Counted from the stretch's first letter, positions 1 through 12,217 are shown. The stretch is DNA of 64,000 nt from Haliclona indistincta (GCA_964017065.1 OZ024784.1:6429152-6493151); one strand, 5' to 3'. The notes: a model not told the origin generated them from the letters alone. Numbers and translations are program-made.

Positions 1-2
1 CA

Positions 3-1637
3 CTACTGAAAAATCATGGAATCAACTCAAATACTCTCAAACGTGATGGCAACATATCATCCTCAACCCTAAAGAGGCTTGAAACTCGTGGCGATGCTCC
101 TATTCGCCGCAAGTCAGAAACTCACTTGACCTCTCCCAGTAGAGATCTTAAGAAGCTGGCTTTGTCAACGTCAGCACTGCATACCACACTCCCTTCTGTG
201 TCAGCAAGTACCAACAACATCAACCAAACTGAGCCATTAGTCACAGAGCGAGGTGAGCAACAAGCAGAGCCAGATAAGCAACAAACTCAGCAACTAAAAG
301 AGGATGACAAACGGGCAATTTCTAGGACTACTTCTGATTCAAGCGTGATGAAGAAACCAAGAGCTAATTCAGCAAGCTACCAAAGATTGGTACCCAAAGC
401 TCCATCTAGTAATCCCTCTAGCAATCTCTTAGAAATAGCAAAAACGAAACCAAAAAAGAAAGGAACTAAAGGCACTAAACAAAAAAGTAAAGTGGCGGTA
501 CAAGAAGTTGAGAAGGTGAAAGAAAAACAAGCAGAAGAGAAAGTAGAACACGATAAAGAGCAGGAATGTTCAGTGAAGCCTCCTAGACCTGATGGTGGAC
601 TACTACCAGATAGTGTGACTGGCAGTGATGATAGACCACCAGCACCATCACAAGAGGTCAGTATCGGAATTGATAGCATAGTGTTTGATAATGATATTCA
701 ACTCCAGAGTCCATCAACATGGACATATGCTAGTAAAGACCTTACTAAGGTTAGTACATGATTTAGACGTAATTTTGTGTATTATAATTTGTTCAATAAA
801 TTATTATTATGTATGATTAACAGGAAATATTGAAGAGTGAGTCAGAGTATGTTCGCACTGAGCTAACGGCTCTGCAGCAGCAGCTTCATCAGCTTGAAGA
901 GCGAGCTCGCTCCATTGAGATGGACATCAGAGATGCTATGGCTAAAGGCAAGAACATACCAACACTTTGCTGGCAATACTAACAGCATTACTTGTACTCA
1001 GATGACACCAGTCAGGAAGAACGTCTCATGCAGGAACACTTCAAGTTGCTCAATAAGAAGAATCGCATAGTTAAGAGGCAGATTGAACTGAATCTACTGT
1101 AAGCATTACACTATTGTGTAATAGTTCTGTTTACGTAACTATTGCAGAGAGAAACAAGAGGACTTGGAAAAGCGACAGTTCTTTATAAATCGTGAACTTC
1201 GCCCCCTTCTTCAAATTCCAGGTAATAGATTACTGTCAGTGTTGCGTTGTGTTCATACGGCTAACTGACTATAGAGGGCCAGAAAACTGGAACTGAAAAG
1301 ACTAGAGAGGAGCAGCTTCTTCAAGAGTTGTTAAAACTGATAGATGAGCGAGAGAGACTGGACAAGAGGTTGACCACTACCACTAGACAGTGAGTAATGA
1401 TGCACACACACGCACACTTCATAAACAGCCCATTTTTTGATTCGTGAGTCACTTGTAGTTTTAGCCTGGTTAAAGCGTGCTTCATATTCACTGTTGTGGT
1501 GTGTTGTCATGTTCTGCAGATCGGCTAGTCCAGCACCTGAAGATATTCCAGCAGCGTCTCCTCGCAGAACCTCTTCACCTCCTGCTTTAGGCATTAAGCA
1601 GCGATCAGGGACAGCTAGCGACTGTGTTATCTCATGA
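3..1637 (+). CDS. EHBP1: EHBP1-like bMERB-domain protein, 3' end (partial)
   Basis: The gene enters the window already open. Exons: 3-749, 824-947, 1002-1098, 1148-1221, 1275-1389, 1520-1637; phases agree throughout. The first exon encodes a Ser/Lys-rich low-complexity linker. The next four encode a helical domain with the bMERB (DUF3585) signature, including EERLMQEHFKLLNKKNRIV, which in MICAL/EHBP1 proteins binds GTP-loaded Rab8/10/13-class Rabs on recycling endosomes. The protein ends CVIS-stop, a CaaX prenylation box. A terminal CaaX after a bMERB is typical of EHBP1/EHBP1L1 and not of MICALs, so I favour EHBP1; the NT-C2 and CH domains would lie upstream of the window. The intron at 948-1001 has a GC donor (AAAG|GCAAGA), required for frame. 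Convergent with the fluoride exporter, 114 bp between stops. Confidence 0.85.
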
Positions 1638-1751
1638 TTTGAAACCGCTAATCAATCTCAATCATTCTCCTCAAGCGTGGTTCTATTCCGACACTGTAAA
1701 TCACATTAATTTTTATGCTTGGTTTTAACAATTGTTTTCAATTTTACTGAA

Positions 1752-2840
1752 CTATATGTACAGGTATGTAGCTAGTATTGGTAATAGTCCAGCCTGTGCA
1801 GCTGTGATGGACACTAATGCATACAAGCAACCCATTGAGAATGGTAGAGTGTTGAGCTGTCCAACAAAGGTGGATACTGTAGTGAGACAGCCGCACAGCC
1901 CAGTCACTAGTCCTGATAGCAAACTGAGAACAAGTTCATTATCATTGTCATTGTAGCCTTGGGCTGCTAGTACAACACCAATGATCCATGTACCACAGAC
2001 ATTGGCTGTGAAAGTTCCTGCAGGAAACCCTCTTAGCTTGCTGTCCAGAAAGCTGAGTAACCATCTTGTCCATGTTCCTATGGTCCCCAGGATCAGAGAG
2101 AACATGATCTCGTAGTTTCTCATAACTAAACTGCCAGCCATGATTGCTCCTGTAGATAGTATCCACACAATGACCATAGCAACAGTTGCTGGTGCTGTGC
2201 TGGACTGACATGATACTTTAGTTTGTATGTACTTGAATGGTGCACTGGATCCTATGTTGATGCCAAACTTCAGCACAGCTAAAGGTGCCCCTAGGCCTAC
2301 GATGATTATAGTCAAGAAAGTGACTGGTCTACTAGTATTGTCAGGCATCGGCAGCAGCTTGAGTGAAGTACTGTTTATCTGCAATAGTGAGAATGCACCT
2401 TCAACATTCCATGTTGAAAATGTGGTTATGGATCCGCACATTCCAGTAGCCAAGGCGGTGTAAAATGTCTTGTGATTGTTCATTAGTGTCTGTTTGTTAG
2501 CGGACAGGACGCCCAGGATTACGCAGCCTACAAGTTGAGCGTACAGAGAGGCAAACTCGGAGAAACCGCTCCATTTCGCGACCAAAAAGAGGTAGATGCG
2601 AGCAGCCACTCCCACATAGGTCGCTACGGATAACGCAGCAATAAGCTGCACACCGCTCAGTAGCTGCTGTCCGTGGCTGGGCTTGCACCCAGTTGATTCA
2701 GATGGTGCAGCATTATCACTGGACTTTTCTACATCAGGTAGAACGCTTCCATACTTATGCTGCTGGGTTTCTTGCTGAGATTTGTCGTTTACTGCACGCG
2801 AGCTATCAGTGGAAGCTATCATTACTACACGTACCAACAC
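1752..2840 (-). CDS. FEX: fluoride export channel FEX (two-domain CrcB family)
   Basis: Single-exon, 362 residues. It has two tandem homologous membrane halves, each with the CrcB/FEX signature: G-x-x-T-T-F-S-T near residue 140 (GSITTFSTW) and a second copy, CLTTVSTFVG, near residue 325. The second half also holds the conserved G-x-x-x-R-(W/Y) helix (GTIGTWTRW). About eight to nine hydrophobic segments follow a ~70-residue polar N-terminus. Eukaryotic FEX proteins are plasma-membrane channels that export fluoride; the fused double-domain form seen here is the eukaryotic architecture, whereas bacteria use homodimers of one domain. Start at 2840 is the first Met; a second Met six residues on is possible. 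Lack of introns contrasts with neighbours. Divergent from the 7TM gene, 203 bp between start codons. Confidence 0.92.
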   Translation of the reverse strand: MLVRVVMIASTDSSRAVNDKSQQETQQHKYGSVLPDVEKSSDNAAPSESTGCKPSHGQQLLSGVQLIAALSVATYVGVAARIYLFLVAKWSGFSEFASLYAQLVGCVILGVLSANKQTLMNNHKTFYTALATGMCGSITTFSTWNVEGAFSLLQINSTSLKLLPMPDNTSRPVTFLTIIIVGLGAPLAVLKFGINIGSSAPFKYIQTKVSCQSSTAPATVAMVIVWILSTGAIMAGSLVMRNYEIMFSLILGTIGTWTRWLLSFLDSKLRGFPAGTFTANVCGTWIIGVVLAAQGYNDNDNELVLSLLSGLVTGLCGCLTTVSTFVGQLNTLPFSMGCLYALVSITAAQAGLLPILATYLYI

Positions 2841-3043
2841 TGCTATTCAAAACATGTATGCTACAAGTCAGCTGCTATTCACTGTACTGTATTTTGTAGA
2901 AACGTCACCCACGTATGGTAGCAGTGCCATGCAGCGCTGCTACATCAGCCTACATGTCCCATTCATGCATGAAGCCCAGCAAATCGGCGTTTCCGCTGTT
3001 TTTCCATGCATGACCCTAGCTAACAGCCGCAACGTACGAGACA

Positions 3044-4045
3044 ATGGCTACCAACAACAACACACTCAATAATGTCATCGTTGCCGTCAGCTCTACAACA
3101 GCAGATAGTTTATCTACCGTCGCTTGTTTGTTGGCTACTGGTGCTTTGCTGTACTTCAAGATGTATCGGCTATTTGCCTATCGACTTGTTCTTTACACTC
3201 TTGTCACCCTTACAATATTTTCCTTCATCGGAATTGTGTACCTCTTAATCATAGAAATTGTGATCAGTCATGGAGATCCTCAAGGTTTTGAAGTCGTTGG
3301 ATACTTGTACACTGGTTGTTTTTTTACTGCATTGTCACTGATGTCTGCAAGTGTCTTTTATATCCGCCAGCTTGATCTTAACTTTAAACCACACAATAAA
3401 CTAGTCTATGACTTAAACTACTGTCTTGTATCTCTACTGGTTCCTGTTGCATATACTGGTGCTGTTTTGATTGGTTGTTACAATTCAAGAATTGATTTGA
3501 ATAACACTTCTCCACTCTTGACCTGCACTGATAAGAAAGCTATTAATTCCTTACCTATTGCTGTCTTTGTGCTCTTCTTTGGTATCAATGTGATCTTCAT
3601 AGCAGCTGTTCTTGTTTCACTCTGTACTAAAGCTTATGGTTGCAAAGCAGTGGCTGTTCTTCATGAACACTATCAACGTGCATTGAAAGAAACACTCTCA
3701 CTGTTTATTGTACCAATCTTCTCATTAACTTACGCTTTCTTTGGGTGCGTAAATTACATGGTTCCTTCAGACAAGAATGGATTTGTTATTCGGTTGTTAT
3801 TTGGTGTGTTCGGTGGCTTGATTGGATTAGTTGCTGCTCTCTCATTTGTTCTACATCTTTGCATTCTTGGAAAAGCAAAGCTAAGGAACCTAAGAGGAAA
3901 TACTAAATGGCTACCACCGCCGATGTACGGAGCAATAAATCCAAATCCTGAGCACTCAGCTGGAGGGCATACTACCACTGCTCCATACATTCAGGAAAGT
4001 GAATATGACAATCGAATTTTGCTAGGAAGAGCCCGCCAATTATGA
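3044..4045 (+). CDS. orphan seven-transmembrane protein
   Basis: Single-exon, 333 residues. Seven hydrophobic segments can be counted at roughly residues 18-38, 46-72, 84-105, 125-147, 170-195, 216-238 and 250-275, with an N-x-T rich extracellular N-terminus and a ~60-residue hydrophilic tail (PPPMYGAINPNPEHS, then a Thr/Tyr-rich end). This is the layout of a G-protein-coupled receptor, but I see no DRY or NPxxY motif and cannot place it in a known class. Two cysteines in extracellular loops (near GCYNS and LTCTD) could be disulphide-bonded. Starts at the first ATG, 203 bp from the divergently transcribed FEX start, suggesting a shared promoter interval. Confidence 0.6.
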   Translation: MATNNNTLNNVIVAVSSTTADSLSTVACLLATGALLYFKMYRLFAYRLVLYTLVTLTIFSFIGIVYLLIIEIVISHGDPQGFEVVGYLYTGCFFTALSLMSASVFYIRQLDLNFKPHNKLVYDLNYCLVSLLVPVAYTGAVLIGCYNSRIDLNNTSPLLTCTDKKAINSLPIAVFVLFFGINVIFIAAVLVSLCTKAYGCKAVAVLHEHYQRALKETLSLFIVPIFSLTYAFFGCVNYMVPSDKNGFVIRLLFGVFGGLIGLVAALSFVLHLCILGKAKLRNLRGNTKWLPPPMYGAINPNPEHSAGGHTTTAPYIQESEYDNRILLGRARQL

Positions 4046-4153
4046 ACTAAGAATTATAGTGTTGTAACATCATAATCATGTACACTTATACAACAACAGC
4101 TGTGTTACAAGTTCAGTCATTCAAATTCATAGATTTCAGCTTGTAGTATGATC

Positions 4154-7100
4154 CTACAGATCTGTATAGTGTGGACAATGAGTGAGACAACATATGCAGC
4201 AGCTAGAGCTATACCTTTTCCCTTTCTTATTGTTGTATACAAAGAGCCCAAACAACACTTTATATGCTCCGATGCACAAAACTGCTATACCGAATAGACT
4301 GACTACGCCGTAAATCACTATTTTTGAAAGAACACTGGGACCATCAGCTATGTGCATGACATAATGTAAACAGAGATGAACTGCATTTACTGTAGCATTA
4401 ACCTTTGAAACACCGCACACTAGGTCTGCATGGTGGATCGGTACACTGGTCTTGTTCCAGTACACACTCTAGTCCTGCAGCTGTGCACCGGGCACAAGAC
4501 AGCACACAGTCTGTTCTATTACTAGATGCATCAACTATGCATTGATAGTCAGGTGGGCAATTGGATGCAGCACAGGGATCAGCTGGTGCTAGTATATGAA
4601 AAGTGTAATAATTTTTTTTGTTGATATTCTTGTTGTTTAACTTACTACAGTTGACATGAGGAGGGCATGGTTGATCGAAACACTTCACATCAATCAAACT
4701 ACACGTCTCTCCTGGTTTGCAGCCTCCGTTGTCTATGTTACAATATGGCTGACAATAAGCTGTGTTAGTGGGTGTGTACACTTGACACAACCTCCCACTA
4801 GGACAGATAGCAGTGTTACAGGGATGTGCTTCTAGTGTGGGAATGATTGCATGGAACAACTTGCAAGTGACGATTCTTACTGTCAGCGAAAAATTGACAC
4901 TTTTGAGACGTCATGTTGTATTTGCATGGTCCTGCTCGTGGTGCAGGAGTGAATCCAGGTTCAGGAACAGGGCATGTGTGAGGTGGGTAACTCTTGATGG
5001 ACTGATAGTCGTACATTGCTTCACAGTTCCAGTAAACCTCACATTGATCCATGAATGTTGTACAATCTAATAACAAAAGCATAGATGTAGCAAGAAATTT
5101 GTACACTTACTTGACCAGACGCATCGTCCATGCTGATAGATACACTCTCCTGGTGGGTCAGGTCGTGGTGGTACAGGTACTGGACACTCTGGTGGAGGCT
5201 CATGAGTATATCGATAGTACTGTATATCAGTTATACACTGATAGGGACTACCACAGAACCCAGGCCACACATGACAAGGATTATACTGCTGACAGGTACC
5301 ATTGATAGGAAGACACTCATTTTTGGGCGGAGGAGGTATAGGTTCATAGTAAGTACAGTTCAGGTGATGATAATGTTCTTTGTCAGTGCACTGGTAGTCT
5401 GTCCCATAACAATCCTTGTTTGGATTCCATGTGACACAAGGATTCACAAATTTGCATGATCCATTAATGAATGTGCACACTCCTGGAGCAGGTGTAAGGT
5501 TATCTGGGATCAGTGGATGGCAGCTAGGTGGTGTGGAGTTGGTGCTGCCAGCAGTGCAGTGGTGTTCTCCTGTGCATTGATCCACCCACTGCTTGCACTC
5601 TTGAGTAGAAACTATTGGAAAGACAGTAAATTCAAATGACCTAATGTATTAGTAGCATCTACCTTCTGACAGTTCTATGCTCTTACTGCACTTGACTGTC
5701 AGAGGGCATGGTTTGACAAAGCAATCTGTTGTGTTAACCAAGCTACATATTTCTCCTGGCGGGCAACCTCCATTATTGATGTCACATGAACCCTGACAGA
5801 CAGCGGAACCACCAGTGGTGAGTTGAACACATTTTGTATTATTAGGACATATTGCTGTTTCACAGGGATGAGTTGCTGAAGGAGAAAAAAGAATAGAGTG
5901 CCCACATGATATTGTTACCACTCTTACGATCAGTTATATAGTTGCATTTCAGAGAAGTAATATTATATTTGCACAATCCTGGCTGAGGAAAAAACTTATC
6001 AGGATACGGTGGTGGAGGGCAAGGAGGAGGAGGAGAGCTCTCTTCAATTTCCCTTTCATACTTTGTAATACACTCCCAACCCCAACATATGCCACTAAAT
6101 GATGTGCAATCTATGAGAAAGTTATTATACTTAGTAAAGAATTTGATGCTTACTTGACCAGATGCACTGTCCATTCTGGTAGATGCACTCTCCTGGTGGG
6201 TTAGGTCGAGGTTTTGGCCAGGGTAGTGGGCAAATTGGCTGTGGTCCATGAGTATATCGATAGTACTGTATATCAGTTATACACTGATAGGGACTACCAC
6301 AGAACCCAGGCCACATGCGACATGGATTATACTGCTGACAGGTACCATTGATAGGAAGACACTCCTCTTTCGGTGGTGGAGGAGGAGGCCGAAAGGTGCA
6401 GTTTTGGAAGTTATAATGTTCTTTGTCAGTGCACTGGTAGTCTGTCCCATAACACTCCTTGTTCCATGTGACACAAGGATTCACAAATTTGCATGATCCA
6501 TTAATGAATGTGCACACTCCTGGAGCAGGTGTAAGGTTATCTGGGATCAGTGGATTGCAGCTAGGTGGTGTGGAGTTGGTGCTGCCAGCAGTGCAGTGGT
6601 GTTCTCCTGTGCAGTGATCCACCCACTGCTTGCACTCTTGGGAGGAAACTGTACAGTAATTAGGAAGTACATTTATTATCAATTCTTACCTTCAACACAC
6701 TGAGCTATTGAACCATTATGAACACACTGATGACCAGCTGGACACTTTGTCGTAGTACATGATAAAGACATCGCGGCTGAATAATTATTATTTTTGTTAA
6801 TTTATCATCATATAAAAGCATTGCATAAGCTTACTGCACTTAACCATGAGAGGACAAGGTTGAACAAAGCACTCTGTGTTGTTTATCAAGCTGCACTTGT
6901 CTCCTGATGGACAACCTCCATTATCGATGTCACATGATGGCTGACAGAGGTTATATCCAGTTGAGTGCTCTTCACACTTAGTGTTGTTAGGACAGATTGC
7001 TGTTTTACATGGATGGGTTGCTAAATGTGTGCCAATACATAAAATTCTTCTTAAAGAAAAACAATAATTCTTACGATCAGTTTTGAAGCTACATCGGTTA

Positions 7101-10100
7101 GCACTGATGTTATATAGACACAGTCCTGGCTTAGGAAGGTATCTGATAGGAAAGGGTGGTACTGGGCATGGTGGAGGAGGAGTAGTATTTGCAACTTCCT
7201 CCTCGTATAATGTGCCACAATCCCATCCCCAGCATATATTGCTCCATGTTGTACAATCTAAAATGAGTTTTAGTCGTATTGAAACAGTGAAATCCGTACA
7301 CTTACTTGACCAGACACATTGTCCATGCTGGTAGATACACTCTCCTGGAGGGTCAGGTCGTGGTGGTACAGGTACTGGACACTCTGGTGGAGGCTCATGA
7401 GTATATCGATAGTACTGTATATCAGTTATACACTGATAGGGACTACCACAGAACCCAGGCCACATGAGACATGGATTATACTGCTGACAGGTACCATTGA
7501 TAGGAAGACACTCCTCCTTCGGTGGAGGAGGTGTATGATAGTAAGTACAGTTCAGGTGATGATAATGTTCTTTGTCAGTGCACTGGTAGTCTGTCCCATA
7601 ACACTCCTTGTTCCATGTGACACAAGGATTCACAAATTTGCATGATCCATTAATGAATGTGCACACTCCTGGAGCAGGTGTAAGGTTATCTGGGATCAGT
7701 GGATGGCAGCTAGGTGGTGTGGAGTTGGTGCTGCCAGCAGTACAGTGGTGTTCTCCTGTGCAGTGATCCACCCACTGCTTGCACTCTTGGGTGGAAACTG
7801 TACAGTAATTAGGAAATACTAATTTTATTATAGTAATAATTCTTACCTTCAACACACTGAGCTATTGAACCATTATGAACACACTGATGACCAGCTGGAC
7901 ACTTTGTTGTAGTACATGATAAAGACATCGCGGCTGAATAATTAATATTTTTGTTAATTTATCATCATACAAGAAAATAAAAAGATTTCTATCGAAATCA
8001 AAAGGATGTAGGGTTGTGAAATCTACCACTGGTCCACAATGTAAACTAACAAGGAACAAGCATGGAATGGTAACACGATTGACTTGCTAACAGACCATAG
8101 ATCCCTACATCAGTGGCTGCTGTGGTTGGCTACAGCTAGTTCAGCTAGTTGCTGTTGACGTGCATTCTGACGCCTGACGTGCATTCAGCTTGTGACAAAA
8201 TACTGATCTTATGTACAGCCACTGATGTAGGGATCTATGGTCTGTTAGCAAGTCAATCGTGTTACCATTCCATGCTTGTTCCTTGTTAGTTTACATTGTG
8301 GACCAGTGGTAGATTTCACAACCCTACATCCTTTTGATTTCGATAGAAATCTTTTTATTTTCTTGTTTGTGTCCTTGGTTTCTTTTTCAGCGAAGTGCAG
8401 TTCAATATCATGTACGTACTGAGCTGTCTTTGTTTCCACCATTGGTTTAGTTTTCCTGTTGTTGGTGGCTTTTCTTTATTATTAAGAATTTTAAACTTGT
8501 AGCTAATAATAATTGTTATGCTGTACATATCAGCTCGCCTACACATGCATGCAGTGGATACGAGCCCCTCCCACAATTGTTTGTAGACATGTACGGTGGT
8601 TGTGCAAGCGCAGAATGGTGATTCTATACGAGCTTACCGTTCTTCGAAGACTCCAGACAAATACATGTATGTGTTCTCCGTGATCCATAAGGCGCGTGGC
8701 GATACTCAAGCTAGTGCTTGGTCACGTGCGCTAACGTTAATTATAACCACTGCTTGGTGGTACATGGTCACGTGCGCTAACCACTGCTTGGTCACGTGCG
8801 TATTGCGCAATCACATCAATGGCGTCTAATACTTAGCTGACAATGGATCAAGATCGAGAAATCGCGGAATCTATATCGACGTTTCGCTAAAAACTAAGTT
8901 CAAAAGGCACCTGCCAGAAGAATTTCATGACTGTTCATGGGTGTTTTGGTCTCGGCATTGCTCGCGTAAAGGCGCTAGGCGCGCTGAAGAAAGAAGAAAG
9001 AAAGAAAGAAAGATGAAAACGAAGATGACGAAACACGATTTTCACCGTTTCCAGGTTCGTCACTTTAGTAACAATTTCGAGCAATCTCCTTGCTACTGTA
9101 AGATGGGGCAACGCCAGAGAGCAGATTCAAGTGTCTTTTGACGTATACAATTCATGACCAAGCGAAATATCAGCGTTTGAACGCTAATACATTGTATGTA
9201 GCCGCCATCTTGTTTTCTCGTTCAACCCTACATAGGGAGGCACTACCGTGCCTCCCTAATAAAAGCATTGCATAAGCTTACTGCACTTAACCATGAGAGG
9301 ACAAGGTTGAACAAAGCACTCTGTGTTGTTTATCAAGCTGCACTTGTCTCCTGATGGACAACCTCCATTATTGATGTCACATGATGGCTGACAGAGGTTA
9401 TATCCAGTTGAGTGCTCTTCACACTTAGTATTGTTAGGACAGATTGCTGTTTTACATGGATGGGTTGCTAAATGTGTACTAATACAAATTATTCTTTAAA
9501 AAACAACAATTCTTACGATCAGTTTTGAAGCTACATCGGTTAGCACTGATGTTATATAGACACAGTCCCGGCTTAGGAAGGTATCTGATAGGAAAGGGTG
9601 GTGCTGGGCATGGTGGAGGAGGAGTAGTATTTGCAACTTCTTCCTGGTATAATGTGCCACAATCCCATCCCCAGCATATATTGCTCCATGTTGTACAATC
9701 TATAATGAGTTTTTAGTCGTATTGAAACAGTGAAATCTGTATACTTACTTGACCAGACACATTGTCCATGCTGATAGATACACTCTCCTGGTGGGTCAGG
9801 TCGTGGTGGTACAGGTACTGGACACTCTGGTTGAGGCTCATGAGTATATCGATAGTACTGTATATCAGTTATACACTGATAGGAACTACCACAGAACCCA
9901 GGCCACATGCGACATGGATTATACTGCTGACAGGTACCATTGATAGGAAGACACTCCTCCTTCGGTGGCGGAGGTGTATGAAAGTAACTACAGTTCAGGT
10001 GATGATAATGTTCTTTGTCAGTGCACTGGTAGTCTGTCCCATAACACTCGTTGTTCCATGTGACACAAGGATTTACAAATTTGCATGATCCATTAATGAA

Positions 10101-12217
10101 TGTGCACACTCCTGGAGCAGGTGTGAGGTTATCTGGGATCAGTGGATGGCAGCTAGGTGGTGTGGAGTTGGTGCTGCCAGCAGTACAGTGGTGTTCTCCT
10201 GTGCAGTGATCCACCCACTGCTTGCACTCTTGAGTAGAAACTATTGGAAAGGCAGTATATTCAAACATCCTACTGTATAATATCAGTGTCTACCTTCAAC
10301 ACACTGTGCCTCTGGCCCTTTACTAAGACACTGATGACCAACTGGACATTTCTTTGCAGTACAAGGATCTATTGAAGCTGTTAAAATCTATCATCACATC
10401 ATCTATTAGTGAATGTAATACTCACTGCATTTGACTGTCAGAGGGCAAGGTTGAACAATGCAGTCAGTGCTGTTTACTAAGCTGCATTTGTCCCCATGTG
10501 GACAGCCTCCATTTTGAATGTCACATGATGGTTGACAAATGCTACGTCTAGGTGAGGAGGGATACTCTTCACACTTTGTCTTGTTAGAACAAATGGCTGT
10601 TTTGCACGGATGAGTTGCTGTGCAGATGATCATTATAATTGTGTTTGTGCAAGAGTACGTGGTAAAGATTCCACTTACAGTCAGTAATGTAGTTGCACTT
10701 ATGAGCAGTAATATTGTACTTGCAGAGTCCTGGTTGAGGAAGGTAACCAGGAGGATAAAGTGGTGGAGGGCAACGAGGAGGAGGAATAAGAGTCCGTTCA
10801 ACTTCTTCATCGTACTGTGTGCCACACTCCCACATCCAACACATACCATCCCAAGATGTGCAATCTGCAAATAATGACAACTAGAATAGAGAGGACATCA
10901 ACAATGCTTACTTGACCAGACGCATCGTCCATGCTGGTAGATACACTCTCCTGGAGGGTCAGGTCGTGGTGGTACAGGTACTGGACACTCTGGTTGAGGC
11001 TCATGAGTATATCGATAGTACTGTATATCAGTTATACACTGATAGGGACTACCACAGAACCCAGGCCACATGCGACATGGATTATACTGCTGACAGGTAC
11101 CATTGATAGGAAGACACTCCTCCTTCGGTGGAGGAGGTGTACCTATATGAGGACAACTGTTGTTTTTGTACTGATCTTTGGCAGTGCATTGAACGTCCAT
11201 TGAGTAGCACTCTTTTTTCCATGAGATGCAAGGGTTCACAAATTTGCATGATCCATTAATGAATGTGCACACTCCTGGAGCAGGTGTGAGGTTATCTGGG
11301 ATCAGTGGATGGCAGCTAGGTGGTGTGGAGTTGGTGCTGCCAGCAGTACAGTGGTGTTCTCCTGTGCAGTGATCCACCCACTGCTTGCACTCTTGGGTGG
11401 AAACTAAAAACAGTTTTGATAAATCATAACTACATGTAGTACTGATGCAACCTTACTGCACTTGACTGCCAGAAGGCAAGGCTGAGCAAAACACACAGTT
11501 GCATTCACTAAACTGCACTCACTGCCTTGTGGACAACCGCCATTGTTAATGTCACATGAAGGTTGACAGTGAGCAATACCGCTTGAACTATCAACTTCAC
11601 ATTTAGTGCCGTTAGGACAAATTGCTGTTTTGCAGGGATGAGTCGCTGTGTTGAAAATTGCATTCACACAATACAAATTAATTATAAATAAATTACTTAC
11701 GGTTAGTTTTGTATTTGCATTGCTGAGCAGTGATGTTATACCTGCATAGTCCAGGCTCAGGAACATACATGCGAGGTATAGGATACGGTGGACAAGGTAT
11801 AGGACGATTGTCAATCTGTCGCTCAATCTGTGTACCACACCTCCAGGCCCAGCACACATTAAACCATGATGTACAGTCTGAGGAGAATAGTATTCTGAGT
11901 AAAAAGAGCAATTTACTGCACTTACTTGACCAGGCACAAATTCCACTCTGATTGACACACTCTCCTGGTGGGTTGGGTTGTGGTTGAGGTACCTTTCCTG
12001 GACACTCTAGTTGCAGGTCATCGCTAGGTGATGCTGTGCTGTTACCACAATGATACTTTCCAGTGCAGTCCATCCATACTGAGCAATGGTTGCTGTTGGA
12101 ACTGCGGTCGGAGGAGGAGGAGCTGAGACTTGATGGTCGAGGAATGACGTTTGCTGCAGAATTGGAAAAGCTGACGAAAAGCAGGCAAGAAGCCAAAGCA
12201 ACGCTACGCAAACTCAT
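4154..12217 (-). CDS. large modular cysteine-rich type I membrane protein
   Basis: Twenty-three exons (5' to 3'): 11926-12217, 11701-11877, 11457-11645, 10912-11403, 10679-10864, 10426-10617, 10294-10377, 9749-10240, 9517-9699, 9282-9467, 7847-7933, 7306-7797, 7075-7257, 6835-7020, 6690-6776, 6154-6648, 5928-6110, 5663 (or 5687)-5875, 5111-5611, 4881-5066, 4646-4831, 4403-4588, 4154-4347. Every internal exon is a multiple of three and every intron is phase 1. About 1,880 residues: signal peptide (MSLRSVALASCLLFVSFSNS), six tandem cassettes, then a transmembrane helix (GVVSLFGIAVLCIGAYKVLF) and a short Cys/Lys tail. A cassette has a ~164-residue module (QECKQWVDHCTGEHHC...WSSK), a ~61-residue module (DCTTW...CWGW...KTDRK), a ~62-residue EGF/follistatin-like module (HPCKTAIC...NGGC...QPCP..VKC) and sometimes a 28-residue module (KCPAGHQCVHNG). 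Many N-glycosylation sites. Family unknown; probably adhesive or ligand-binding. Confidence 0.82.
7970..8365. repeat. fold-back inverted repeat, two 150-bp arms
   Basis: Positions 7970-8119 and 8216-8365 are apparently perfect reverse complements (both arms 150 nt), separated by a 96-nt loop. A transcript crossing it would form a long hairpin. It lies at the left edge of the intronic insertion. Confidence 0.88.
7970..9259. mobile_element. 1.29-kb insertion in an intron of the cysteine-rich gene
   Basis: The intron between exons 7847-7933 and 9282-9467 matches its paralogue at 6777-6834 (58 bp) on both sides, but is interrupted after ...atcatcata at 7969 and resumes at 9260. The inserted DNA begins with a 150-bp-arm inverted repeat (7970-8365), then unique sequence with a short GGTCACGTGCGCTAAC direct repeat (about 8720-8800), and ends in a small hairpin (gggaggcac/gtgcctccc, 9235-9256). 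No convincing ORF; class unknown. Confidence 0.8.

Larger units (their letters stand above)
4646..11403 (-). repeat. tandem exon-cassette duplication within the cysteine-rich gene
   Basis: Five full copies of a 3-4 exon cassette, each about 1.0-1.1 kb without later insertions, start at 11403, 10240, 7797, 6648 and 5611 (minus strand). A divergent, shortened first copy contains the signal-peptide exon. Cassettes starting at 10240 and 7797 are nearly identical, introns included, so the duplication is recent. The small fourth exon is present in three cassettes (10294-10377, 7847-7933, 6690-6776) and missing in those ending near 11457 and 5663. Confidence 0.9.

Noticed and set aside
5130..5459. 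Recurring plus-strand frames opposite the cysteine-rich cassettes (also at 6248, 7319, 9762, 10931)
   Set aside because: They recur only because the minus-strand coding cassette is duplicated; they lack Met context, signal or domain features.
8596..9141. Small frames in the 1.29-kb intronic insertion
   Set aside because: Low-complexity (Lys/Arg-rich from a GAAA repeat) or repeat-derived; no homology recognised.
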